From Dugong dugon (taxonomy: Eukaryota > Chordata > Mammalia > Sirenia > Dugongidae): a stretch of DNA of 64,000 bases. Both the position numbers and the translations under genes were made by a program. The notes beneath the pieces were generated by a model. That model saw only the letters and a list, made by a program, of their open reading frames with translations, did not search any database and was not told the origin of the DNA. Below, piece after piece: positions 44,871 to 56,555 of this stretch. How positions within the stretch are numbered: the first letter of the stretch is position 1; every line of letters starts with the position of its first letter. The stretch spans positions 5,245,501 to 5,309,500 of the forward strand of contig CM057465.1 of the NCBI GenBank assembly GCA_030035585.1, given 5' to 3'.

Positions 44871-45429
44871 TCAAACTCATTGCAGGCATTTCAAATGCTG
44901 TATGTCTGTATCAGTCAGGGTTCTCCAGAGAAACAGAACCTCTGTGTGTGTGTGTGTGCAAAAGTTTTTTCTAAAGTCAAAGGTGCAGAAGGGGCTTTTG
45001 GTGACGTTCTTAATTGTGAGTGAGCACGTTGAGTCTCTAAGCATGAACGTGAGGTTGTGTATTCATTGCAAAAAATAATCTTCTCATGCAGACGCTGTAG
45101 CCAAAGGTATAAAAATGCGATTTCTCTGAAGAATGCTGGGATTGAGACCGGGGCGAGGACCCACATCAGCAGTGGCCTTGGCGTGGGCGCCTGGTGGCCC
45201 AGAGTAGACTGCAGCAAACCCAGCCGGGCTCGAAGGCTGGGCGGTCGTGGGTGCAGGCAGGACTCCTGGGGGTGGGGCTGGGGCTCCAGGCTCTTCCTGC
45301 AGTAACTTGTGCTTGCTGGATGCAGTGAGAGTGACTCAGAGACCCCAGTGTGCTGGGCGGGGTCACTTCTGAGTGAACTGTAGCTCCTGGCTGTGGTGCT
45401 GACCGCGGCTCCTGAGGCCGGAGAATCGC
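44871..45429. other. Intronic sequence, no gene seen
   Basis: A (TG) run lies at about 44941-44957 after 'tcagtcagggttctccagag', wording common to a widespread mammalian repeat that I cannot name securely. The rest is unique. Confidence 0.4.
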
Positions 45430-45592
45430 TTCCTAGAGGTTCTGCTGCTCCGTGGCGCTGGAAAGACCACTTCCTCCAGGTTCTGCTGCTCCGTGGGGCT
45501 GGGAGGACCGTTTCCTAGAGGTTCTGCTGCTCCGTGGGGCTGGGACGACCCCTTCCTAGAGGTTCTGCTGCTCTGTGGGGCTGGGAGGAGGG
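45430..45592. repeat. Minisatellite, 41-bp unit, four copies
   Basis: 'ttcctagaggttctgctgc' begins each unit at 45430, 45471 (with ttcctccagg), 45512 and 45553, an exact spacing of 41 bp. Units differ by a few substitutions and the last is slightly short. Confidence 0.92.
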
Positions 45593-45810
45593 CCCATAGA
45601 GCCGGTCACGGTCTGGGAAGATGAAAGGAAGGGGCCCCACTGGTCCTTGCCTTCCAGCGGGATCTGTGTCCTCAGGCCATGTCCCCCTCCAACTCCTCCC
45701 CTCAGGACTGACTCTGAGTGACCACCGGCCTCGGGCCCTGGGAGTAGAGCATCAGTGAACTTCAGCCTTCGGTCCTCGCCCTGATGGAATATCAGGACCC
45801 GGTTAAATGT

Positions 45811-46020
45811 CAGAGTCCCTGGGTGGTGCAAACAGTAAACGCACTTGGCTGCTAACCAAAAGGTTGGAGGTTTGAGTTCACCCAGAGGTGCCTTGGAAGA
45901 AAGGCCTGGTGATCTACTTCTGAAAAATCAGCCATTGCAAACGTTATGGAGCACAATTCTACTCTGACACACATGGGCTCGCCAGGAGTCAGAGTCGACT
46001 TGAGGGCAGCTGGTAACTGG
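45811..46020 (+). mobile_element. AfroSINE (type B)
   Basis: Head 'agagtccctgggtggtgcaa', B box 'ggaggtttgagttcaccc', body 'aggtgccttggaagaaagg', tail 'gccaggagtcagagtcgac'. Confidence 0.92.
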
Positions 46021-47762
46021 TATAAGTGTTGGGCTGAGGGGCTTCAATGCCATGTAGGTTGACAGTTCACGTGGAGCATCGATGGATTTGGCAGGGAGAT
46101 AAGTCAAATTTGGAAAACTTGTCTCCATGATCAGCAGCCTCTCTCGGTGCCTCTGGCCTCATCGTCCTTCAGCCTCAGTGGGAGCCCCTGCGTTGAGCCC
46201 CAGCTAGGTGTGGAAAGACCCCCCCAGTCACAGTTAGAGGCAGGTTCTGACCTCAAGGACTGTTTCCCAAACAGGGGTCTGGGAGGTGAGAGAATTGTAG
46301 ACGTGCCACATACAGAGCTGGGATAGACGTCCGGGACACTCACACAGCCTTTGTTATTCTGAGTAGGTGCCAATAAACTTAACCTGCAGCTTTTAGTTCC
46401 CGGGTTCATTTTTCCGCCCAGCACTTCCGAAGACTCTCTGGGGGGGAGTGCGGCCCTGGCGAGGTAGGATGGACCAGACAAAGGTGTCGCTGCCCACGAG
46501 AAGTGTCCCCATAGTGATGGACCTCCGCCTGCTGGTGCGGGGGAGGAGCGCAAATTTAACAACCCCACCTGTAGGGTCTCATTATGGGGAACCTAAAGCT
46601 GCCCCTCCCACACCAAATTCATTTCTGCTCCTGGAATTTTATGGTCGAGGAAGTTGCCTGAGATACTCAAGCTGTAATGTGAGACTCCGTGTGCTGGAAC
46701 GCCTCCATTTCAGCTAAGTACACCTGACTTCCGGGTGTGGAGAAGTGTGCGGGCTGAACCAGGCACCTGTGAAGCCTTCCTCAGTCAGGGTCCTGGGTGT
46801 GGAATGTGGATATGGGTTTTCATCTCCTTCAGATTTATAGGCTGTTTGGCCTAAAGCAGTCACGGACACTTTTTCCCTTGTGTCGCCTGATATTTATAGA
46901 AAGTATAATCAGCAGTTAGGGCCTCCCACCTCTGCTGCGGGTTGCGGGGGCTGCCTGGAGTCCCAGGTGGCCCAGTCATGGGGCCGCTGCGGTGGTGGTG
47001 GTGGTGGTGGTGGAGAGACCTGGGTTTGAATCCAGGTCACTCAGTGTTTCGAGCACCTCCTCTTCACCCCGTTGGTGAGGGAGAGATTCCCACCCTGAGG
47101 TTATGGGGATGGCCAAACACACGACACCTGACCCCGGACAGACGGAATGACAGCAATTTATCAGTCGTGTGCTCACAGCCGGGGGAGGAGGACACTGCAC
47201 CACGCTGGGCCACATGGGAGTGCACTCAGGAACAGAGTGAACAGCAGGGGCTGTGAGGGGCAGGCTTTGTAGCAACAAGAGGGTGCGGTGCCCTCTGGTT
47301 CCCGCAGGAGGTTGTGATCGGCTGGTTTGAATAATCCTGTGCGCAGGCAGGGAACTGAAACCCGCTACTGGGGAGAAGCAGGAACTGTGCCAGGTCCCCT
47401 GGGTAAGGAGGCTGTTTGGCAAGGGGACTGTGCGGAAGCAGAGTGGGCAGGGGATTTAAACTTAGGCTATTCGAGGCCCTCCTGGTTTCTCCTACAGTCA
47501 AGGTATGCATAACACTGGGCCTGCGTTTTAGGCCTTACACCCACTCACTTGTGTGCCCCACTTTCCTCACCTGTAAATCGGGACCATCTCAAGCATCTGC
47601 CTCTAGCCGTAAGCTCTTGAGGGCATGCTCTTAGTGAGGGTTTGATACTTACGGGCTGCATGATCACTACGGTTATTGTCATCACACCTAGAGCTCCTGG
47701 CAGCCCTACCCCAAGCACAGATGGCAGCCTGGGGGCCATTGGGCTTGGGGTGAGATGAGGGG
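46021..47762. other. Intronic sequence with simple repeat and MIR traces
   Basis: A (GGT) run occupies about 46990-47014, next to 'gacctgggtttgaatccagg', which looks like a MIR fragment. Another MIR 3' core is at about 47545-47640 ('ctttcctcacctgtaaatc'). No gene is supported. Confidence 0.45.
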
Positions 47763-48277
47763 TTTCTTAGTCATCTAGTGCTGCTGTAACAGAAATACCA
47801 CGAGTGGATGGCTTTAACGAAGAGAAGTTTATTCTCTCACAGTAGAGTAGGCTACAAGTCCAAATTCAAGGCATCAGCTCCAGAGGAAGGCTTTCTCTCT
47901 GTGTCAGCTCTGGAGGAAGGTCCTTGTGATGTATCAGACTTTCCTTGGTCTGGGAGCATCTCAGCACAGGAACCTCAGGTCCAAAGGACATGCTCTGCTC
48001 CCGGAGCTGCTTTCTTGGTGGTATGAGGTTCCCCATGTCTCTCTGCTTGCTTCTCTCTTTTATATCTCAAAAGAGATTGGCTTAAGACACTATCTAGTCT
48101 TGTAGACCTCATCAATGTAACTGCCACTAATCCATTTTACTACATCATAGTGATAGAATTTACAACACATGGGAAATCACATCAGATGATAAAATAGTAG
48201 ACAATCATACAATACTGGGAATCATGACCTAGCCAAGTTAACAGATATTTTGGGGGCACACAATTCAATCCATGACA
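47763..48277 (-). mobile_element. Solo LTR, ERVL-MaLR (same type as 3922-4450)
   Basis: Sequence parallels the first LTR through 'cttagtcatctagtgctgct', 'gcttgcttctctcttttata' and 'cacaattcaatccatgaca'. A perfect 5-bp duplication AGGGG flanks it (47758-47762, 48278-48282). The terminal TG at the + left end has mutated (tttcttag). No internal genes. Confidence 0.82.
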
Positions 48278-50251
48278 AGGGGCAAGGCTCGTGTTAGCTG
48301 GGGAACCCCAGACCTTAATGATTAGCCGCCCTCCCCTGAGGCCAGCAAGGTGCCACCTGGTCTTGGCAGAATTGAAATAGCTGATGCTGGGAGGAAAATG
48401 AGAAGTAACCGTCACCCCACAGCCCTTTGGCCTGGGCGCGGGACACTCTTATTCAGGAGAGGGAGGAGGGTGGAGGCTAACTGTGTCCAGTTACTCAGAG
48501 ATGCACGTGGAGCTGGTGGTGCCAGGGGCTGCAGGACAGACGCTGAGGGCACCCGCTTGCCAGTGGGAAAGATGCTCATCCTGGGGCTGCCCCACGCCTG
48601 CTCCGACCGTCTGCTGCTCGCCCACTGTTTGCCGTCTGCAGCTGGTGACCGGGGGCCCCTTATACTTTGCATCTCCCCCCGCCGCCCCACCAGAGGACGT
48701 GGCCCTGAGGCGTATCTGCCTCGCTGCTCCGAACTTCAAGTTCTAGGGTCCCACTGTTCCCTGTGCAGCCAGCCCATGCCCAAGGCAGAGGCACAGTGGG
48801 TGTTTGATGAATGAATGAATGATAGAGTGCCAAAGACACTTAGCACCGTTAGCATCGTGTTATAAACTAGTGCAGAAGGGAAGGCTTACTTCAGGTCATG
48901 TTCTGTGGGGAGGCGGGACAGGGTGCTCTGACAAGCCCAGTGGTCCCCTTGAGATTTAGGAACCTGGGTGGCGAGGGCCATGGAAGGAGCCCTAAGCCGT
49001 GGCCGGAGCTGGGCCATGCCAACCAGCTGTGTGGACTCGCGGGGCCAGGGGCTGGAGGAGATCGCTGGGCTGTGGGGTCTGCAGGGTGAGCCGGGTCATG
49101 CCCTCGTCGTCCACATCTTTTCTCAGTATTAGTGATATTTCTATCCCGTCTTCCAGGCACAAATCAACCCAGACTACTGCTGGGCCAGCCTCACGGGAAA
49201 ACCAGCACTTTGTGTTTTTAATTGTTTAAAACTTTATTATGGGCGATAGAAGTTGTTTTTCAGAATAAAAAAAAATTCAGGGGGATGTTTTGTTCATAAA
49301 GATAAGCATGCTCACTCTAGAAAGTTCTGGTAATCCCAAAAAGCGTAAAGAGGAAAGCGGGAAACCCCCAAATCCCGCAGCCCAGAGACTCTGCTGTTGA
49401 CCTTCCAGCTTGCTTTCCTGGCGACCTACCTGGTGCTGGGCCTCTCTGATGTTCCCGTGGCCTCCGTTAGTGAGATGAAGGTGCTTTCTGGTGCTGCCTA
49501 GGGTGTACTCAGCGTCGGCCACGCCGCCCTGGCTGCAACCGGGATGCCTTTCTCGGCCTGCCGTCTGGCACTGGAAAGGCCCTGGCAGGTGCCCGGGTTG
49601 CCATGGTGATGGGCATTCCTGGGGGGCCCTTTACACTGGAGAGCCGGCCCTTTGTCCCGATGCCTGCTCAGCCCCGTGGAACAATGGTCCCGAGAAACTG
49701 TGTGTGTCCCTCACTTTAATTGCCTTTAGGGGAAGCCCAGGAAGGGGGCCGGTCCAGTCTCCTGGAAGGGGCTGAACCACTCAGCACTCTGTTTGCTCCT
49801 TTGATGCTGAAGCAGAGCCCACAGCCGGGACCCTCGTTTAAAAAAAAAAAATCATTTACTTATTTCACACCCGGAAGACCTTAGCTTTTATGATGTCTCC
49901 TTAATTAGTTGGAGACCACCCCTGAGGGTGCCGCTGGGCTAGCCTCATCTGCTGGACACAGAGGATTCAGAGCTAGCCCAGCGCCATCACCTCCTGTCCC
50001 CAGCCACGCTGGGAAGGGGACACATTCTCTCCTTCTCTCTCCTTCTGCACCTCCACCAGCCCCTGGGCCAGGAGTGCGGGCCCCTCCTCCTGGCCAGAGC
50101 CTCGGAGGTACTGTTTGCAGGGATGGGGGAGTGAGCTTGCCAGAGGGACAAGGACAGACATGACTTTGTCACCTGAGTGGAGGAGGGGCGGGTGCTGTGG
50201 GTTCTTAGTGCCTCATTGGATGGTCCCATATCCAACAAACAACCTACTGTG
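48278..50251. other. Intronic sequence, no gene seen
   Basis: Unique-looking, with a short (GAAT) run near 48807-48822 and an A-run near 49840. The open frames at 48350-48814 and 49491-49775 have no recognisable domain. Confidence 0.4.
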
Positions 50252-50438
50252 TGTCGTCAAGTAATAGTGGTCCCATGTGACCGAGTAGAACTGCCTCATA
50301 GGGTTTCCTAGGCTGTAACGCTTAGGGAAGCAGATCACCAGGTCATCTCTCCCACGAAGCCGCTGGTGGGTTCGTACCACCAGCCTTTTGGTAGCAGTGA
50401 AGCGCTTGACCCACTGCATCACCAGGGCCCCTTCAGCC
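50252..50438 (-). mobile_element. AfroSINE (type A), young-looking insertion
   Basis: Antisense SINE from the tail 'tcgtcaagtaatagtggtc' to the head 'gcatcaccagggccccttc'. It is bounded by a perfect 14-bp duplication AACAACCTACTGTG (50238-50251 and 50439-50452), the longest perfect SINE duplication in the window. Confidence 0.93.
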
Positions 50439-50452
50439 AACAACCTACTGTG

Positions 50453-51140
50453 CGCCGAGTCACGGAGCAAGTCCCTGCCTTGGGATGTGCTACACCCCTG
50501 CCTTGCCGGGCCTCTCCCGCCGCAGGCCCCTCACCAGCCCCTCCTGCCCAGGTCACCTCCTCCAGCGGCTTGCCCTGACCCATCCCCTGAGCCTCGGAAC
50601 TCCCAAAACCTCTGTCCTCCGTCTCACCCCCCCACAGACCCGAGCAGGCCTTCTCCCCTCTGCAGTGTGGACACGTGGGGCCGGGTCATTCTTTGTTGGG
50701 GGAGGGGTCTGCCCTGCTCACTGTAGGATGTTGAGCAGCACCCACCCCCCGGCTTCTACCCACCAGACGTCAGCAGCACCCCGCCCCCTGAGCTGTGACA
50801 ACCAAACAAGGCATTTTAGTGGCTTCCCTGTGTGTTTGGAACGGCCCGGCTTTGGCCGAGGGACAACGCTGGGGTCATACTGATGGCTACATTGCTTGGA
50901 GCCCTGCTTCCCGTGGATGTCTTGTGTCTCAGGTTTACAGCCACCAGAAAAATGTCAGCATTTCCAGGAACGTTCTTAGCTGACAGGGTTTTCTTAGCAC
51001 ACCCATGGGGGACGTGCTGTTTATACACTGTGTGCCATATTCCTTCTTAGAAATCTGACATTTCTAAATTTCAACTCAACTGAGACTCACATAGACCCTT
51101 GGGAGGCAAACAAGCTGCAGCTAATGGAATTGGGACCAGA
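50453..51140. other. Intronic sequence, no gene seen
   Basis: Unique sequence. No coding or repeat signal could be supported. Confidence 0.4.
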
Positions 51141-51345
51141 CCTCTGAGAGACCCAGAGAGGGACCGCACACGTGTGGGAGACAGCCCTGCGTCCCTGAGA
51201 GACCTGGAGAGGGACCGCATGTGTGTGGGAGACGGCTGTGAGCCTCTGAGAGACCCCCGAGGGGGACCACACGTGTGTGGGAGACCTCAGTGGGCTCCTG
51301 AGAGACGCCAAGAGGGATCACATGCATGTTGGAGGTGGCACGGGG
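51141..51345. repeat. Minisatellite, 51-bp unit, about four copies
   Basis: 'ctgagagac' recurs at 51144, 51195, 51246 and 51298, spaced 51, 51 and 52 bp. It is followed each time by 'gagggaccgcac'-type wording and 'gtgtgggagac'. The fourth copy is the most diverged. A unit of 51 is a multiple of three, so an open frame runs through it; I do not regard this as coding. Confidence 0.9.
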
Positions 51346-52238
51346 TCGGGCCCTGGAGAAATCACGTGAGGGGACAAAACACGGGGGCCCCCAGAGCAAA
51401 TGAGGGGTGCTACTTAGAAAGTGTGAGAGACAGTCGGAATTTGGCAAGTAAGCGAGGTCTTTCAGGGAAGGTGGGAGGTGAGTGTCAGGACACTACTGAG
51501 GGAGGAGAGGGGCCTGGCTTGTGGGAAATGTCACACAACAAAGAGTTTTTACAGGGGGGTGTGGAGGGCAGGCAGGCCCAGCAGGGGGCAGGGAGTGAGG
51601 GAGCAGATGACAGAGAGAAAGCAGAGCCCCTTGTTGCTCAACCTGCTCCCGTGATGGGCCCCTCCCCCCTCCTCCTCAGCCGCCCCATGTGGACAAATGC
51701 TCCTGAGCCCCTGCCTGGAGCCTCTCTTGCTGCGCACCGCAGACGCAGAGGCCTGTGAAAGCTGGCCTGGCCTGTCTGCCGGAAACTTCTGTCCAGTGGG
51801 CCAGCAGTGCCCATGGCCAACTGGCCACTGTTGCTGGAGCTGTGGAGGCAAGGAGGGGGTCGGAGCAGGGCAGGGGCTGGAGGAAGCTTGGGGGTGGGGA
51901 ACCCTTAATCCCATACATGCCCAGTGAGCACCTGCGGGTGCTGAACCCACGCTCGGCGCTGGGGTGTCTCAGCAGGGGATAGAGGGCCTGCCCCAGGCCT
52001 CCGTTCCCGAAGCACGGTAAACCCGCATGTAGTGGGGCTTTCCTGTGGTGGAAAATGCTGTAGGGGAGTGGAGAGGAGTGGGCAGGGAGGTGACAGTGGG
52101 GCAGAGGGCCTCAGGCAGGTGCGCGGGAGGCCTGGCGCACCTCTGTGTCCACATTGGAAGAACGTGGGCCCCTGGGACCATGTGATGCCCAGGGTGGCCG
52201 CTCACCCTGGGGCGCACCTGACCAGTGGGCCCAGATTC
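51346..52238. other. Intronic sequence, no gene seen
   Basis: Unique, GC-rich sequence. The open frames on both strands around 51549-51950 lack recognisable domains. Confidence 0.4.
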
Positions 52239-52700
52239 TCATTTTTTTTTTTTTTTTAATTTTAATTCTGGTGAAAATTTCCACAGCAGAAGACACACTC
52301 ATTCGTCAGTTTCTACACGTACAGTTCAGTGACGTTGGTGACACAACCACCATTCTGGACGTTTGTCCCCACATTGTTTTACCGCCGCCGACTTAGACTT
52401 GCTGCCCCCTGGACTTCTCATCCACACTGTAGTTACTCTTGACCGTTTGATCTCCTGGAGATAATTCTTTAAAAGAGCACAGTGCGCTTGGTGAACGTTC
52501 TTTACTAGTTCAACTAAACAGTTGTTTAGTTACAAGATGGCTTCAGGGAATAATTTTGGTTCACAGTTTGAAGATTTTCACAGAGCGATAGATTGTGGGA
52601 TTCCTCCAGCCTCGGTAGGTCCAGTAAGTCTGGATTCTGTAAGAATTTGATTTCTGGTTCACATTCCTTTCTAGTGGGCCCAGGTTCTTTGACTTAAGGG
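52239..52700 (-). mobile_element. L1-like 3' end, antisense
   Basis: A T-run of about 17 at the left edge (a minus-strand poly(A)) is followed by 'taattctggtgaaaatttcc' and 'acgtacagttcagtgacg', L1 3' wording. Further right, AACTAAAC and GTTTAGTT around a 4-base loop (52512-52531) form a small hairpin. The family of the right part is not certain. Confidence 0.55.
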
Positions 52701-53434
52701 AAGGACTCCAGAGGGCCTGTCCCGGGACCCCCCCCCACCCCCGCCTCCGGAGGGATGGCTAGGCCAGAGACACCTACCTGTCACCATAGGTTATGCTGAG
52801 AAGGCCGGTGCTCCAGGCAGTGGGGCTGACGATGGTGACGGCACTGGGAACCAGGCACACACCGTGTGCTGTGCTGAACGCCATGCAGGTGTACTGGCTC
52901 CTGTGAAGGAGGCGTCCCGTTGTCCTGGAGGCATGGGGGAGGTGGGCGGCTCAACGCGTCATGGGTTGGCATGCTGAGGTGTGAGGAGGGTATCGGGCGG
53001 TGGATGTGACCATTTCTTCACTGAGTCACCTACAGTGTGCCAGGCTATGTGAGGTCTGGGGACTGACTGTGTGCGACCTGTAGTGGGGACATCCACCCCA
53101 AAGAGCAGGGGCCCCAGTACTCCGGCTGCAGGGTGGGCCACTGGGTGGCACAGCCCAGCCTGTTTTCAGACGTGGAGGGTCCAGATTTTGGTCTCTGAGG
53201 CCTGGGTGGCTGGTGAGGAAGGGGGAAGCGGGTGAGGACAGGTCACAAGGGGTCTGCTCGGCTGGCTGGGGAGGTGGGAGCTGGCCTGGCATGGGGGGAC
53301 ACTTTCGGGCACGGGTGGCTGAATGGGATCTGCATTTTTGGGTCACCACTATGGAGGCTGGGGGTGGGGTGGGGAGCTGAGCCTGGAGGTGGAATTATCG
53401 GACATATCAGTCTTTGTCACCTTTTCTAATTCTG
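52701..53434. other. Intronic sequence, no gene seen
   Basis: Unique GC-rich sequence with a C-run near 52730. Nothing coding is supported. Confidence 0.4.
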
Positions 53435-53880
53435 TAGGTAAAAATAAATATTTTTTGATTTGCATTTCTCTTTTTAGGGAAATTGAACAGTTTATCATCT
53501 ATTGGCCATTCCTGTTTTTCCTGTGAATTGCCAATCTACTTTTTCAGTTAGGTTGCTTAGCTTTTATTGATCTATATTTACTCTTTACATACGCCAAAAC
53601 CAGACCCATTGCCATCGAGTCAATTCCGACTCACAGCCACCCTCTACGACAGAGTAGAACTGCCCCCTAGGGTTCCCAAGGAGCGCCTGGTGGATTCAAA
53701 CTGCCGACCTTTTGGTTAGCAGCCGTAGCTCCTAACCACTGTGCCACCAGGGCTCCACTCTTTCCGTATTACAGATTTTTAATGCATACATATATGTATT
53801 CGATAATACTGAGTTTCTCTTTTAACTCTATGATATATTTTGCTGGGTGAGTTTTAAATATTTTTGTCATGGAAACTTGG
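53435..53880 (-). mobile_element. L1 LINE 3' fragment, split by a SINE
   Basis: 'ttttgatttgcatttctc' and 'atctattggccattcctg' on the left, and AT-rich 'attacagatttttaatgc' on the right of the SINE, fit an antisense L1 3' region. Confidence 0.6.
53588..53756 (-). mobile_element. AfroSINE (type A, short form) in L1
   Basis: Complete antisense copy from 'cattgccatcgagtcaattc' to 'ctgtgccaccagggctcc'. The duplication ACTCTTT flanks it (53580-53586 and 53757-53763). Confidence 0.92.
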
Positions 53881-53894
53881 TCTTTTTTGTTTAT

Positions 53895-54015
53895 GGTTTC
53901 TATGTGACCTTGGACAGCTTGCTTGACTTCTTTGAGCCCCAGTTTTTGTTCTTTAAAGTAGAGACGGTAATACGGACCTCGTAGGGTTGGGTTGGTTGAG
54001 GATTAATGGTAAGAT
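53895..54015 (+). mobile_element. MIR SINE
   Basis: 'ctatgtgaccttggacagct', 'gacttctttgagccccagtt' and 'ctcgtagggttgggttggtt' follow the MIR order. Confidence 0.65.
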
Positions 54016-54199
54016 TACAGTAGTGATGAGCTTTTCACCTAGCCTCTGGCTACCTGCCTGGTTCCTGCTGGGAACTGACCACAGCTGGTTCTTTCTGGCA
54101 GGTCTCTGCAGCCCCCTGTGGTCACAGGTCCGGGGTGTAGGTTCCTCCCTACCTCCTCACCACCATGAGTAACAGGAAGAGGAGACTCAGACTAACTCC

Positions 54200-54614
54200 T
54201 GGTCTTAGTCATCTAGTGTTGCTACAACAGAAATACCACAGGTGGACGGCTTTAACAGACAGACATTTATTTCCTCACAGTTGAGGAGGCTAGAAGTCTA
54301 AATTCAGGGCACCGGCTCTAGGGGAAGGCTTTCTCTCTCTTATCGGCTCTGGGGGAAGGTCCTTGTCTCTTTCAGCTTCTCTTCCTTGTTCCTTGGTCAT
54401 CTTCATGTGGCATCTGTCTTCCTCCGTGTCTGCTTGCTTCTGTGCCTAATGCTCTTTTATATCTCAAAAGTGATGGGTTTAAGACCTACCCTCCATTGAT
54501 ATGGCCGCATTAACATAACAAAGAAAACCCTATTCCCAAATAGGATCACATCCACAGGAATAGGGGTTAGGGTTTACAACACCTCATTCCGAGGACTCGG
54601 TTCAATCCAGACCA
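54200..54614 (-). mobile_element. Solo LTR, ERVL-MaLR, diverged relative
   Basis: Starts 'gtcttagtcatctagtgttg' and ends 'ggttcaatccagacca' in the order of the other two LTRs, but with a different middle ('cctattcccaaataggatc'). It belongs to another subfamily. No clean duplication was found. Confidence 0.7.
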
Positions 54615-55186
54615 CATTCACTAGGGAGTGCACAGCATGGTGTTGCTCCGGTCCTGTGAACTCAGTGTCCTGGGAGCTGCCTCAGCCACGGCTGGTGTCA
54701 AAGGGCCACTCAGAGCAGAGGCAGAGTCTGGTCTGGAGCTGACCTCCCAGGTGGAGTTAGCCAGTGAAAAGACTCCAGTTGTCGACTGGACACGGCAGTT
54801 GAATTCCTGGATCCAGGGCTCCATTCCCAAGAGTGCAGTCTCCTGGCCTGCTGAGTTCTTACGGTCTGCCCACCCAAGGGCCAGGGGCCTCCGTGGTATT
54901 GCTACCTGAGCATGGGACTCCAAGGCCCCTTATTTCACCAGGAAAGCCCCTCTCTGCCCCCTACTGTTAAGTAAGGAAGCCACAGGAGTGGATGGAGCAG
55001 GGGAGGTATCTCCTGGAGTTGCCTGGAGTGGCCACTTCCAACTGAAGCCATTCAAATGCTAAACAGGCGCCCTGGGGTACAGTTCCATTTGGGGGCCTTG
55101 AGGATGTAACCCACTTCTCCCAGGGAGGACACTCAAGTGTAGCTCATTTGCTACAGGGAAGTGTTTTAAAGTCAATTATCACTATA
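54615..55186. other. Intronic sequence, no gene seen
   Basis: Unique sequence. A plus-strand open frame at 54628-54909 has no recognisable domain. Confidence 0.4.
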
Positions 55187-55514
55187 CCGTAGTCCCCCCT
55201 TATCTGCTGCTTCAGTTACCCATGGACAGCCAAGGTCCAGAAATAAACAATTCGTAAATGTTAAATTGCCTGCCGTTCTGAGTAGTGGGAAGAAGTCTCG
55301 AGCTGTCCCTCTGTGGGATGTGAATTATCCCTTTGTCCGGTGGATAGTTTTTGTTCTTAATCTCTGACTGTGCCAAATTTATAAAGTAAACTTTGTCATA
55401 GGTATGTATGTACAGGAGAAAACGTAGTATATATAGGGTTCAGTACTAGCCAAGGTTTCAGGCATCCGCTGGGGGTCTTAGAATGTATCCCCTGCGGATA
55501 AGGGGGGACTACTG
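55187..55514. mobile_element. Tigger/pogo-type non-autonomous DNA transposon
   Basis: Left end reads C-CGTAGTCCCCCCTTATCTG. The right end, GGATAAGGGGGGACTACTG at 55496-55514, is its imperfect inverted repeat. The target TA is intact at 55185-55186 and altered to TT on the right. Interior words 'aaataaacaattcgtaaatg' and 'gtatatatagggttcagtac' fit this old mammalian family. No transposase remains. Confidence 0.8.
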
Positions 55515-55516
55515 TT

Positions 55517-55728
55517 CCGGAGCCCCTGGGTGGTGCAAACAGTTAATGCTCGACTGCTAACTGAAAAGCTGGAAGTTCAAGTCCACCCAGAGGCACCTCG
55601 GAAGAAAGGCCTGGAGATCTACTTCTAACACAATCAGTGGTTGAAAACCCTCTGGAGCACAGTTCCACTCTGACACACGTGGGGCTGCTATGAGTTGGAG
55701 TCGCCTAGATGGTGACTGGTTACTGGTT
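55517..55728 (+). mobile_element. AfroSINE (type B) abutting the DNA transposon
   Basis: Head 'ggagcccctgggtggtgcaa', B box 'ggaagttcaagtccaccc', tail 'gctatgagttggagtcgcc'. It begins 2-3 bp after the transposon terminus. Confidence 0.9.
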
Positions 55729-55834
55729 ATCACTGTGCTTACAACCTCATATGGAGCATGTGTTCTTTAAACAACATCTTGTTCCTCATTTTGGCCTGGG
55801 CTGTTCAAGGAAAAAAGTTAGAGGCAGGAGAGCG

Positions 55835-56000
55835 TAGGGTTATGATCATGGGGTTTGGATGCCCCTTATCTGGTGACCTCGGGCTCGTCACTTAACCTCT
55901 CAGAACCTCAGTTTCCTCATCTGACCAATGTGGGTGGTGGAACCTACTCACAGGTGCTCAAAGCACCAAGAAAAGTACTGGCCGTGCCCTTGGGCCTTTG
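55835..56000 (+). mobile_element. MIR SINE, near complete
   Basis: 'ggtgacctcgggctcgtcac', 'ttaacctctcagaacctcag', 'tttcctcatctgaccaatg' and 'aagcaccaagaaaagtactg' give most of the MIR consensus. Confidence 0.8.
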
Positions 56001-56100
56001 ATTCCATTTGCTGATTTCCCAGGAAACTCTCCTACCTTCTGTAGGATGGTGTTCTAACTTGCTGGTAAGACGCGTCCTGAACTCTCCTGCCCCTTCAGAA

Positions 56101-56255
56101 TTAACAACCTGTTGCCCTCAAGTCGATTCCGACTCGTAACGACCCTATAGGACAGAGTAGAATAGGCCCACAGGGTTTCCAAGGAGCGGTGGGTGGATTC
56201 GAACTGCTGACCTTTTAGTTAGCAGCCTGTGCTCTTAACCTCTGCGCCACCAGGG
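56101..56255 (-). mobile_element. AfroSINE (type A, short form)
   Basis: Antisense copy with a perfect 11-bp duplication CCCCTTCAGAA (56090-56100 and 56256-56266). Tail 'cctcaagtcgattccgactc', head 'ctctgcgccaccaggg'. Low divergence. Confidence 0.93.
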
Positions 56256-56266
56256 CCCCTTCAGAA

Positions 56267-56555
56267 GGAAGGTGAGTCGCATATCACTGTGTCCATGCCT
56301 GCCTTCCCTGGGACCTCCTGGACGATAAAGATCAGATTGTTTGTCTTTATTTTCTCCTTGCCAAGGAAGCTCCTGATTGTTCCAGAGGGGATTAAAAATA
56401 TTCGGAAATACTTTTCAGGGAGCTGCTCTCTGAGTTCATGGAAAGGTACGTCTGGCTATTTCTTCCCCAAGATGTCCACATGCTAAAAGATGTTTTATTT
56501 AAAAATAGCATTTTCATTCTGCTTTTTGAGGAGTCTTTGAAACTCCATCGACTGT
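56267..56555. other. Intronic sequence, no gene seen
   Basis: Unique AT-moderate sequence between two AfroSINEs. No signal was recognised. Confidence 0.4.

Noticed and set aside
54541..54580. Apparent TTAGGG-like wording (gggttagggtttac) suggesting an interstitial telomeric repeat
   Set aside because: Only about one and a half units are present and they lie inside a MaLR LTR, where such wording is part of the repeat.
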